Part shown: one piece after another, positions 1 through 6,653 of the stretch
Numbering within the stretch: position 1 is the first letter of the stretch
How the letters are laid out: every line of letters begins with the position of its first letter
Assembly: GCA_024275615.1 (NCBI GenBank)
Contig: JAJRYU010000544.1
Span: 1 to 6,653, forward strand
Direction: 5' to 3'
Source of the DNA: Planctomycetota bacterium
GTDB taxonomy: Bacteria > Planctomycetota > GCA-002687715 > DRQF01
Length of the DNA: 6,653 bases
Position numbers and translations under genes: made by a program
Notes under the pieces: generated by a model
What the model was told of the DNA's origin: nothing
Databases searched by the model: none
The model's input: the letters and a program-made list of their open reading frames with translations, nothing else

Positions 1-271
1 ATCCAACTGTTCTATCGGCTATTCCATGCTTGGCGGCGATGGCGATCGGAACAAATGCGAACGAGCCCTCCACGACGCCTGTGGTTTCATTCAAAAAGAA
101 GTGGCTGGTGCTCTCCGCACCCGCCGCTCCCCTCAAATCCGTTTTGTCTATGACGAATCCATCGAAGGCTCGGCGCGAATCGCTGAACTTTTGCGCCAGG
201 AGCTGGAGGAACAAAAAGACGAACCTGAGAGTCCTACCGACACACCGATTGAGGACGACAACCAGTCATAG
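1..271 (+). CDS. rbfA: Ribosome-binding factor A, C-terminal part (5' end outside window)
   Basis: RbfA is a small cytoplasmic KH-like protein that binds the 30S subunit near the 5' end of 16S rRNA during late maturation and cold adaptation. Codons run from base 2 without a stop to TAG at 269-271, giving about 89 residues; the N-terminal part lies upstream of the window. The visible part fits the second half of the RbfA fold: a strand ending in YSMLG, a helix with the Ala-x-Gly kink (ACGFIQKEV), then the family signature LRTRRSPQIRFVYDESIEGS and the helix ARIAELL. An acidic tail rich in Glu, Asp and Pro follows, as in many RbfA proteins. The stop overlaps a possible GTG start of the next gene by one base, so the two genes are probably co-transcribed. 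The identity is secure from the signature; only the truncation limits it. Confidence 0.92.
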   Translation, partial: SNCSIGYSMLGGDGDRNKCERALHDACGFIQKEVAGALRTRRSPQIRFVYDESIEGSARIAELLRQELEEQKDEPESPTDTPIEDDNQS

Positions 272-1392
272 TGGAAACCATGAAAGGCGGAAAGTTCGAG
301 AACATAGCAATTGTTCGCCTCTCCTCCATTGGCGATGTCATCTTCGCCATGCCCGCCTTGACTCTATTACGCCAGTCATTCCCGCATTCAAAGATCACTT
401 GGATTGTCGAAGACCGCGCCGCTGACCTCTTGGCAAACCACCCATTGCTCGATGAAGTCATCATCATGCCTCGACGGTCCTGGAAAAAGATGCGAGCTGA
501 AGGGGCCTCTTTGCTTGCGGTGTGGAAAGCCATGAGACGATTCGGGCGGGAAATTAGAGAGCGCAAATTCGACCTCGCCATCGACTTTCAGGGCAATATC
601 AAGAGTGGGCTTGTCACCCGAGCGACCGGAGCAGTGACAAAACTCGGTTTTGCCCAAGGGGACACCAAGGAACCCAATTGGCTCTTCACCACCACTCGCC
701 TTGCCCTTAACGGGGAAATCATGCATCGCATGGAGAGAGACATTCGCCTTTTGGGCTTGATTGGGATCGCCCCCACTTTCTTGTGGCCGCCTTTTCAGTT
801 CCAGCCAAATGACAAGGTAATCGTCGATCAGTTTGTTCGTGATTTGCCCAATGGTGGGCCATTGATTGTCCTCAACCCCGGAACAAGTTCGTGGTTCAAG
901 AGCAAAAGATGGGATCCCGAGTACTACGCATCCATCGCAGACTATTTTGTCCTGAGCAGACAAGCCCGTGTCATCATCAATTGGGGCCCCGATGAAATCG
1001 AAGTTGTCGACAAGATTCTGAACGCAGCGAAACACAGAATTCATCGTGCCCCTGACCTCAAGAACATGCGCCAGGTCGGTTACTTGATGAGCCAAGCCGA
1101 TCTCGTCGTTGGCTCAGATACCGGCCCAGTACATTTGGCAGCAGCACAACGCAAAAAGACAGTGATATTGTTCGGCCCCTATGATCCCAGATTCTACTAT
1201 CCATTCGAACACAAAGAACGGGCTCTCTTCATGAATCTGGCTTGCAGCCCGTGCCGCTACCGCGATTGCCCAGATGTGGATTGCATGCGGCTCATTTCAC
1301 CCGTCCGCGTGGCCCAGGTTTGTGACGCTGCGCTCGACAATCAACCTCTGCCAGAACCGAATCTTAAGCCCAACAAAGGCGCGCCGACCTAA
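271..1392 (+). CDS. Glycosyltransferase family 9, ADP-heptose:LPS heptosyltransferase-like
   Basis: GT9 enzymes of the WaaC/WaaF/WaaQ type transfer heptose from ADP-heptose to the inner core of lipopolysaccharide at the cytoplasmic face of the inner membrane. The 373-residue product has the usual two-domain GT-B length. Near the N-terminus is SSIGDVI (18-24) with the likely catalytic Asp22. The second domain has NPGTSSWFKSKRW (202-214), with basic residues where WaaC binds the nucleotide diphosphate, and GSDTGPVHLAAA (281-292), the GT9 signature with Asp283 and His288. A Cys-rich C-terminal motif, CSPCRYRDC then DCM (325-339), is common in this family. The start is uncertain: GTG 271 overlaps the rbfA stop (TAGTG), with GAGGA at 251-255 rather far upstream, whereas ATG 280 has GTGGA close by at 271-275. 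The acceptor cannot be told from sequence, so no waa symbol is given. Confidence 0.9.
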   Translation: METMKGGKFENIAIVRLSSIGDVIFAMPALTLLRQSFPHSKITWIVEDRAADLLANHPLLDEVIIMPRRSWKKMRAEGASLLAVWKAMRRFGREIRERKFDLAIDFQGNIKSGLVTRATGAVTKLGFAQGDTKEPNWLFTTTRLALNGEIMHRMERDIRLLGLIGIAPTFLWPPFQFQPNDKVIVDQFVRDLPNGGPLIVLNPGTSSWFKSKRWDPEYYASIADYFVLSRQARVIINWGPDEIEVVDKILNAAKHRIHRAPDLKNMRQVGYLMSQADLVVGSDTGPVHLAAAQRKKTVILFGPYDPRFYYPFEHKERALFMNLACSPCRYRDCPDVDCMRLISPVRVAQVCDAALDNQPLPEPNLKPNKGAPT

Positions 1393-1512
1393 GCTCAACC
1401 CTCCTTATTCATAAGAATGGGTCGTGATTGGCGCAGGACGCAGAAGTCAGGCGCCATGCTGCCGCTGATGGTCGCGAGGTCATGAATGCAGAATCGGTAG
1501 GTCGGCGGCAGG
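1393..1512. other. Convergent intergenic region, no gene or clear terminator
   Basis: This 120-base gap separates the stop of the glycosyltransferase from the stop of the FHA gene, which reads toward it. The best inverted repeats are TGGCGC (1429-1434) with GCGCCA (1451-1456), a 6-bp stem with a 16-base loop, and CTGCCGC (1459-1465) with GCGGCAG (1505-1511), a 7-bp stem with a 39-base loop. Neither is followed by a T run on either strand, so neither is called a terminator. Open frames crossing the gap have no recognisable product. Confidence 0.6.
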
Positions 1513-2097
1513 TTAGGGAACAGGCGTGTGCGTGGGATCGACGCCACTCAAGTGCTCTTGGGGGTCAAATGTGGGAACAGCTCGTTGTTCGGTCAAGGCT
1601 TCACTTGACTGGGCCGCAGCCGCACCCGCCGCCGTAACCTCGATCAATTCACCATGGCCAAATTGAATCGACAGCTTGTTGTTACCGGAGGCAAAATCGT
1701 CGATCACAATCCGGTCGATACGAAATCCGTTGACGACGGTTCCGTTTGTTGAAAGATCTTCTACTTCAATCCGATCCTTGCCGGTGAGACAAATTCGAAA
1801 ATGCTGGCGCGAGATCTTGCGGTAACTCTTGTGGGATTCGAGTGCCGCTTTGCTCAGCCGAACGCACTCTTCGGAACGGGCCACGCTCAGATCACACATG
1901 CGAGAGCGCCCAACAACCAGGGATTGTCCTAAGCGAATTGTCGCTTGGGCCCCGCGAAACAAGCCAGTGAGGCCGGTAATTTCGGCTGTGGCTGCGCCAT
2001 CATAGATTGCTTTGTCGATGTCCATCGGGACCATTGTAAGCATCCAGGCGGGATGGCCAAGAGACTTATCTCTTGGCGCTCGTCGGACTCGAGGCAC
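1513..2097 (-). CDS. Stand-alone FHA-domain protein (phosphothreonine reader)
   Basis: FHA domains bind phosphothreonine peptides, often on a partner of a Ser/Thr kinase. From GTG 2097 the product is 194 residues and no other domain or membrane segment is visible, so it should be cytoplasmic. The FHA core spans roughly residues 45-155 with the hallmark residues in place: VVGRS (61-65), SRQH (96-99) and LSTNGTVVNG (115-124), including Asn118-Gly119. About 26 residues separate the strand after GRS from SRQH, more than the usual ten or so, indicating an inserted loop or helix. The tail after 155 is Ala-rich and looks disordered. The start is unsettled: the first 18 residues from GTG are Arg-rich and not family-like, and ATG codons at 2043, 2034 or 2025 are credible, the last giving MDIDKAIYDG; none has a strong ribosome binding site. 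It lies downstream of the kinase gene in the same direction, so it is a natural partner. Confidence 0.85.
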   Translation of the reverse strand: MPRVRRAPRDKSLGHPAWMLTMVPMDIDKAIYDGAATAEITGLTGLFRGAQATIRLGQSLVVGRSRMCDLSVARSEECVRLSKAALESHKSYRKISRQHFRICLTGKDRIEVEDLSTNGTVVNGFRIDRIVIDDFASGNNKLSIQFGHGELIEVTAAGAAAAQSSEALTEQRAVPTFDPQEHLSGVDPTHTPVP

Positions 2098-2113
2098 ACC
2101 AAGACAAATCTCG

Positions 2114-2125
2114 ATAAGATCTTAT
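2114..2125. repeat. 12-bp perfect palindrome between kinase and FHA genes
   Basis: ATAAGATCTTAT is a perfect inverted repeat with no spacer, lying after the kinase stop and upstream of every candidate FHA start. It could be an operator half-site pair, a weak hairpin or chance in an AT-rich gap. It is not a terminator: it is short, AT-rich and has no T tract. The function is unknown. Confidence 0.35.
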
Positions 2126-2153
2126 GGACAAGCAGGTTACATATCATCAAACT

Positions 2154-5100
2154 TCACTCACCTAGCGCCAGACCGCAGGACATTTGAATCCTCTCGATGA
2201 CGTGGGGCATGGGTATTCTGAGGGAAAATGAATCACCAGTGGTTTGGTCGAAACTCATTTCACGCTGGAGAATGAGACGGTCATCAACAAAGACACTTAG
2301 CTTTTTGTCCGGGCCGTCGAACCTGAATCGCAGGCTGTATCGGGTGTTTGTCTTGAACAAGAAATCGGTGGACAAACCGGATTCGGCGAACGCCGCACCA
2401 AACCCATCGGCGCCCCCGCGCCAAATCGCTGCACGACCATACTCGGCAAACTCAAGGAGGCTCTTTTCGACGCCGTGGAGTTGCAGGTGCATCAATCGAT
2501 GAGTGCGCAGCCGACTGAGAAGAGCAACGTTGATACCGAATGCAGAAAAAACCAAACACCGCGGCGCGTCTTCTTCACGAACTGACGTTCGATAGTTTAT
2601 CGTGACTTCGAACGGAACCTGCGACAAACTCATGGGCAAGCGAAAGACGATAGGCTCCACACGATCAGGGCGCACGGGAAGTGGCGCCATGAGAGCTTCA
2701 CGCCTCAGGACACCAGACTCCCAGGACACATCACGCGGCAGGCGAAAATCTTCGCCCTCACTCTTGTCGTCGAAACTCCAGACCAGCCCTATTGAGATTG
2801 GTTCCAAATCAAAGACATCAACCTGCCCTTTCAGACCTTTTAGAGCCACAGAAATTCGACTTCGCATCTGTGCTTTTTCGGCGATTAACTGAATGCTTTC
2901 GCGATTTGCTTGATACCACGTAGTTTCTTTCAACTCTTTTGAATCGAGGATGTTCTTTGCTGCTGCCAAGACTACATCCCAATTCCCCGCGCCATATTCG
3001 GCCATGGCGTGGCGCCACAACCGAAACGCCTCTTTGCCTCGTGGTGTGGCGACATGTGCCAGGGTTTTCCATGCCCGCTCAAGTCGAGGTGCCATGAACA
3101 GGGCAAATTGAGTGGCCTCTGCAAGAGATCCCAAGGACACTTCAGCCGCAACTAGTTCGCCATCACAATAGTGGAACCAAGCCTCCACCTGCGAATCAAG
3201 TGAGTCCAGTTTTCGTTTCTGAAGTGACTTCAAGGTACTGACAGAAAGTTCCTGAACATGGATCTGTCGTTGCTTGCCGCCATTGAGCATCTTAAGGCTC
3301 GCCACGCCTTTTTTGACCCATTCGACGGCAAAGCCGCTAACTTCTTCACCGTCGAGAAGTGTGAGGATGAGTTCAGGATTCAATTCCTTGGCTTCGAGAC
3401 TCGCGGATGCCTGCCGCAACCAGGCCCGTGAGCGCAGGAGAATCTTGCGCACCATGAAGAAATCACGCCAATGAGGATCGTCATCGGCAAATGCACCGCC
3501 AAGGATCACTTTCATCGTGGCAAAACGACTAATGAGGGGTGCAAATTCTCTTTTGCGTAGTTCTGGGGAGCCTCGGGGAGGCAGGATGTCAACGGTAGCC
3601 AGGAGATTCTCCACCTGACGAGTAAGCTCCACTCGTGACGACGAAAACCGATCCTCAATACTCTTGACCCTGCTGAGAAAACCGCTTCCCAACGCACCAG
3701 GCTTGCGATCCATCAGTGTCTTGATGGTGCGGCGTGCCTGGTCAAAGTTGTTTTCGCTCAACAAGAAGCGCAGTCTTTCGATCGACTCGTTAAACTCAAT
3801 GCGCCATTCTCCGCGGATCTCTTCAGCGACACGTTTGCGGGCGAGCTCAAGAGTTTTCTCATCGAACCTATTTGCATTCGGTATTGGGTTCTTCGCCAAG
3901 AGTTCAGAGAACTCACTCTTGGAGAGAAATGTCCCCATGGCAGCGCGGCGCCGAGCAGTCTCTGTATAGAGAGATAGAGCGGTGGTCATGGCCGCATCGC
4001 CAGATTTTTTTCTGAGCGCGGTGATCTGTTGCTCCAGCTTGCGACCTTCATTTTCGAATCGAATACGGACCCAAGAAGGAATCTTCGCCAAGGAAATACC
4101 CAACTCTTGCGCGAGACGCGTGGGGGCAACGACCTTAAGATCGTCCTGGGCGGCCGCCAATTGTCCGACGGCGATCTTCGTGCGAACACTCAAGAGGCTG
4201 CGTTGGATGACAGATTGAACATTGTCTTCAGCAAAGGTCTTATCATTGAGATTCAGCTTCTTGGCCGCGCGAGTTTCCCGTTTGGAAGTGTCCTCATCCT
4301 TACTTCCTGGGAGAGAAAAATAGGCGGCCAAAACGACAGCAAGAAAAAAAGTGGCGACCCCGGCAATCTTCTGGTTGCTCCATTTCTTGCTATTGGCTTG
4401 TGCATGCCTCGGAGCCGCGCCTCGGCGTATTGCTCGGAGGTCTCTCAGAAGTTCCCGTGGCGAGGAATAGCGGTCATCTCGTTTTTTGCACAGTAGCTTC
4501 GTCACCACGTCAGAGAATGAATCTGAGATCTCTGGATTCAACTCTCGAATCTCTGCAGGCTCGTGATAGAGAACCTTGGTGATGGCGGCCCCTACGGATG
4601 GACCATCAAATGGAGAGATTCCTGTAACGGCGTGATAGAGAGTTGCCCCTAGCGAAAAAAGATCCGTGCGCACATCAACGCTATCGGGTTCCTTGGCCTG
4701 CTCTGGCGACATGTAGGCCGGCGTGCCAACAGCATGATCTTGACTATTTCCGGAAGAACCGACTTGAATCTTGGCAAGCCCAAGATCAGCAAGAAGGGCG
4801 TTACCTTCTTGATCCAACAGGATATTTGCCGGCTTGACATCACGATGGACAATGTGCTCGCTATGAAGCTGAAAAAGAGCTTCAGCGACTTCGATGGCGA
4901 GGTCGACTGCAAGAACCTCGCTCAAGGGGCCTTGGGTTTCGAGCAGATCCCTTACACTCTGTCCGTCGACTAGCTCCATGACAAAGTAACAAGTACGTCC
5001 GTGGACACCGGCGTCAAGTGCTCGGACGATATGGGGGTGATTGAATCGGGCGGCAATGCGCGCCTCTGTCATGAGGCGTTGAGTGATCTTCTCGTTGTCA

Positions 5101-5252
5101 AGAAAAGATTCCTCAAGCACCTTTAGCGCAACAGTGCGGTCCATGCCCTCTTGGCGAGCACGGTAGACCGTGGCCATGGAGCCACGGCCTAAGATAGACT
5201 CAAGAGTGTATCCCGGTATCTGGGGAAAACCTCGATCGCCCTTGTGATTCAT
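2154..5252 (-). CDS. Transmembrane Ser/Thr protein kinase with large C-terminal ectodomain
   Basis: This is a 1032-residue bacterial Hanks-type (PknB-like) kinase. The cytoplasmic kinase domain (about 15-275) has every key residue: glycine loop GRGSMATVY (22-30), Lys44 in VALK, helix-C Glu63, HRDVKPAN with Asp138, Lys140 and Asn143, DLG (156-158, a common bacterial form of DFG), and GTPAYMSPE (176-184) with Asp197 in TDLFSLG. Ser166, Ser167, Ser170 and Thr177 are candidate activation-loop phosphosites. A basic stretch precedes a single membrane helix near 295-314, which would place about 715 residues outside the cytoplasm. Residues 330-800 look mainly helical with no recognised domain; about 815-1030 look beta-rich, like a LamG/concanavalin-type sandwich (weak call). 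ATG 5252 lies 6 nt after the upstream stop and lacks a good Shine-Dalgarno site, suggesting coupled translation. The kinase call is firm; its ligand and substrates are unknown. Confidence 0.95.
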   Translation of the reverse strand: MNHKGDRGFPQIPGYTLESILGRGSMATVYRARQEGMDRTVALKVLEESFLDNEKITQRLMTEARIAARFNHPHIVRALDAGVHGRTCYFVMELVDGQSVRDLLETQGPLSEVLAVDLAIEVAEALFQLHSEHIVHRDVKPANILLDQEGNALLADLGLAKIQVGSSGNSQDHAVGTPAYMSPEQAKEPDSVDVRTDLFSLGATLYHAVTGISPFDGPSVGAAITKVLYHEPAEIRELNPEISDSFSDVVTKLLCKKRDDRYSSPRELLRDLRAIRRGAAPRHAQANSKKWSNQKIAGVATFFLAVVLAAYFSLPGSKDEDTSKRETRAAKKLNLNDKTFAEDNVQSVIQRSLLSVRTKIAVGQLAAAQDDLKVVAPTRLAQELGISLAKIPSWVRIRFENEGRKLEQQITALRKKSGDAAMTTALSLYTETARRRAAMGTFLSKSEFSELLAKNPIPNANRFDEKTLELARKRVAEEIRGEWRIEFNESIERLRFLLSENNFDQARRTIKTLMDRKPGALGSGFLSRVKSIEDRFSSSRVELTRQVENLLATVDILPPRGSPELRKREFAPLISRFATMKVILGGAFADDDPHWRDFFMVRKILLRSRAWLRQASASLEAKELNPELILTLLDGEEVSGFAVEWVKKGVASLKMLNGGKQRQIHVQELSVSTLKSLQKRKLDSLDSQVEAWFHYCDGELVAAEVSLGSLAEATQFALFMAPRLERAWKTLAHVATPRGKEAFRLWRHAMAEYGAGNWDVVLAAAKNILDSKELKETTWYQANRESIQLIAEKAQMRSRISVALKGLKGQVDVFDLEPISIGLVWSFDDKSEGEDFRLPRDVSWESGVLRREALMAPLPVRPDRVEPIVFRLPMSLSQVPFEVTINYRTSVREEDAPRCLVFSAFGINVALLSRLRTHRLMHLQLHGVEKSLLEFAEYGRAAIWRGGADGFGAAFAESGLSTDFLFKTNTRYSLRFRFDGPDKKLSVFVDDRLILQREMSFDQTTGDSFSLRIPMPHVIERIQMSCGLALGE

Positions 5253-5258
5253 ATCATT

Positions 5259-6317
5259 TCAATAGCCACTCTTAGCAAAGGCCCGGAGTGCCTTGTCCGC
5301 ATCTTCTGGCGTCACACCAAAAACCGATTTGAGGGCTTTGGTTTGAGCCTTGACCTTCCCTTTGGTGTTTTCCATGACGATGTCACCTGGCCATGCGCTC
5401 TTGGTCGCCGCAATGAACTTGGCAAGGTTGCCTCGCTTCTTCAGCATCCAAGAAACAATGAGGTGCCCTTTTTGAGTATCAAGAAAAGTGAGTTCTTTGA
5501 GTGTTGCCAGTTGAAAGATGTTCTTCGTGTTTTTTAGCCGATGCTTGCCGATGCTTTTCTTGACACGGCTCTTGAATTCCAAGTTCTTGAGGCCCTTTTG
5601 TCGAGCTTCATCCTCTTCACCCAATCCGTAGGGATCATCGAATGATCCACATTGCATACGACCGTGCACTTTGCCTTGAAAGTAGAGCCCCATGCTCTCC
5701 CGCAGCCACCCAGGAGTGAAGTTGTTGTTGAATCTGTGTCTATCGATGCACTGATGCCCCATTAGATGGCACATGATCGCCCCGACAAAGATTTCATCAT
5801 TGGGTTTCAGGTGAGTCACCATGACATTGCGCGTCGCGGGTTCTGAAAACCAGTTGCCACGGACGTGGTTCTTGACGAATTGTTCCTTGCTATAAACGGG
5901 ATATTTCTTGGCATACCACTTGATGTACTTGCGGTAGTCGCGTTTGTTCGGGACGATCACTCCCATGCATTTGCGGCCTCCGGCCCAAAACTTCTTCCAA
6001 CTGGAATAGCCCGCTTCCTGGGCAAAGATCTTGTAGCAGCGTTCCGCTTCATTCATGATCTTGGTCATCTTGCCTTTGGGCAAGGATGTGCACCAGGTGA
6101 AATTCTCTGTTTCAAAGAATTTCATGCGCTTGCCAAGCATGGCTGCAATTTCTTCAGCTTCCTTTTTATCACGAGCAGTTTCGAGGACAGCCATTGGCAC
6201 CGTACTTGGGGAGTCGACGCGCACCTTGGATGAGGACGCGGACGAAGTGGCCTTGGTGTTCACCAAGACAAGAACGACAGCGCTAATCGCCATCAGTTTC
6301 CAACCAAGATTTTTCAT
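5259..6317 (-). CDS. Secreted gluzincin-like protein with degraded zinc-peptidase motif
   Basis: This 352-residue protein begins with a signal peptide (basic MKNLGWK, hydrophobic core about 8-19, small-residue stretch near 23-30), so it should be exported. Its middle resembles zinc metallopeptidases of the gluzincin/DUF1570 kind: CHLMGHQC at 183-190, then PGWLRESMGLYF at 202-213. The His184-x3-His188-x18-Glu207 spacing equals the HExxH-x18-E of M1-like gluzincins, but the catalytic Glu is Leu185 (codon CTA, two changes away from a Glu codon). Two metal-ligand His and the third ligand Glu remain, so it may bind metal without hydrolysing peptides. Cys183 and Cys190 flank the motif; further Cys at 76, 94, 117 and 223 could form disulfides. 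The C-terminal third is Lys-rich. ATG 6317 follows AAGGAG at ideal spacing. The kinase gene starts 6 nt after its stop, suggesting joint function. Family assignment is by motif only. Confidence 0.75.
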   Translation of the reverse strand: MKNLGWKLMAISAVVLVLVNTKATSSASSSKVRVDSPSTVPMAVLETARDKKEAEEIAAMLGKRMKFFETENFTWCTSLPKGKMTKIMNEAERCYKIFAQEAGYSSWKKFWAGGRKCMGVIVPNKRDYRKYIKWYAKKYPVYSKEQFVKNHVRGNWFSEPATRNVMVTHLKPNDEIFVGAIMCHLMGHQCIDRHRFNNNFTPGWLRESMGLYFQGKVHGRMQCGSFDDPYGLGEEDEARQKGLKNLEFKSRVKKSIGKHRLKNTKNIFQLATLKELTFLDTQKGHLIVSWMLKKRGNLAKFIAATKSAWPGDIVMENTKGKVKAQTKALKSVFGVTPEDADKALRAFAKSGY

Positions 6318-6322
6318 TCCTT

Positions 6323-6328
6323 CTCCTT
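6323..6328 (-). promoter_or_regulatory. Strong ribosome binding site for the secreted protein
   Basis: AAGGAG on the minus strand lies 5 nt before ATG 6317, a near-ideal Shine-Dalgarno arrangement. It fixes the start of the secreted protein and contrasts with the kinase and FHA genes, which have no comparable site. Confidence 0.75.
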
Positions 6329-6345
6329 CGGATCCGATGGGTCAT

Positions 6346-6653
6346 TCAGTTTTTTGACGGACTATCGAGATCGTATTTTTCCATTTTCCTCTGCAGCGCA
6401 AAACGGCTGATTCCCAGGAGTTTTGCTGCTTTGGTCTTGTTCGCTTTCGTTCGCCGCAAGGCCTTGTTTATCTCACGCGACTCTATCGATTCGATCAACT
6501 CATTCAGGTCGTGAAAACCAGAGTCTTCACCGACCAGGAGCTCCACTTGCTCTTGGATGTGGCTAGGCACATCTGATTTTTCCAACGCAGCACCACCGAG
6601 AGCAACCATCGAACGCAACTCATTTTGGAGTTCACGAACATTTCCTGGCCAAT
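6346..6653 (-). CDS. Sigma-54-dependent transcriptional activator, C-terminal end (5' end outside window)
   Basis: NtrC-type activators use an AAA+ ATPase to open sigma-54 promoters and bind enhancer DNA through a C-terminal Fis-type helix-turn-helix. The reading frame is open to the right edge; 102 codons are visible before TGA at 6346-6348. The first residues, WPGNVRELQNEL, are the hallmark end of the AAA+ domain. After a linker of about 45 residues comes INKALRRTKANKTKAAKLLG followed by ISRFALQRKMEKY, a textbook Fis/HTH_8 motif. The N-terminal sensing domain (receiver, GAF, PAS, FHA or none) lies outside the window, so the input signal cannot be read. Its stop is 28 nt before the secreted-protein gene on the same strand, so it is likely the upstream member of the same operon and may regulate it. 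Confidence 0.9.
   Translation of the reverse strand, partial: WPGNVRELQNELRSMVALGGAALEKSDVPSHIQEQVELLVGEDSGFHDLNELIESIESREINKALRRTKANKTKAAKLLGISRFALQRKMEKYDLDSPSKN

Noticed and set aside
388..1095. Long open frame antisense to the glycosyltransferase (minus strand)
   Set aside because: Its product has no recognisable motif, and the opposite strand is a firmly identified GT9 gene.
1411..1422. CTTATTCATAAG-like inverted repeat after the glycosyltransferase
   Set aside because: Five-base arms with a two-base centre cannot fold as a terminator, and nothing else marks it as an operator.
1429..1456. Stem-loop TGGCGC/GCGCCA as terminator for the convergent genes
   Set aside because: The stem is only 6 bp with a 16-base loop and no T tract on either strand.
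4029..4496. Open frame of 155 codons antisense to the kinase gene
   Set aside because: It overlaps the kinase membrane segment and domain coding; its low-complexity product resembles no family. Several similar antisense frames in the kinase and secreted-protein genes were dismissed for the same reason.
4779..4787. DLG instead of DFG in the kinase as a sign of a pseudokinase
   Set aside because: The metal-binding Asp156 is kept, and DLG is frequent in active bacterial Ser/Thr kinases; all other catalytic residues are present.
6195..6209. Possible sigma-54 promoter (TGGCAC, 5 bases, TTGG) on the plus strand
   Set aside because: The essential -12 GC is GG here, and the site lies inside a coding region facing away from the operon.

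Overview
The window reads as chromosomal DNA from a Gram-negative bacterium, most plausibly of the Planctomycetota or a relative. The clues are a GT9 heptosyltransferase (implying an LPS-like outer layer), a very large transmembrane Ser/Thr kinase with a long extracytoplasmic part, a stand-alone FHA protein, and a secreted protein resembling the DUF1570-type metallopeptidase-like families common in that phylum. This placement is inference from gene content. No RNA gene, insertion sequence, CRISPR array or attachment site was seen.

Left part, plus strand (1-1392): the 3' end of rbfA (30S ribosome maturation factor), followed with a 1-nt stop/start overlap or an 8-nt gap by a complete GT9 glycosyltransferase of the ADP-heptose:LPS heptosyltransferase type. 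The convergent junction at 1393-1512 holds no recognisable gene and no convincing terminator.

Right part, minus strand, read from 6653 down to 1513: the C-terminal end of a sigma-54-dependent activator (the AAA+ end plus a Fis-type helix-turn-helix). After 28 nt comes a secreted gluzincin-like protein whose HExxH motif is degraded to HLMGH. After 6 nt comes a 1032-residue transmembrane Ser/Thr protein kinase, and after about 56 to 128 nt (depending on start) a small FHA-domain protein. Spacing and shared direction suggest one transcription unit.

Working model (inference): the exported pseudo-peptidase and the kinase ectodomain, which seems to end in a lectin-like beta-sandwich, act outside the cytoplasmic membrane. 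The kinase passes a signal inward, the FHA protein binds the resulting phosphothreonine, and the sigma-54 activator controls or is controlled by the set. This cassette is the most interesting content of the window.
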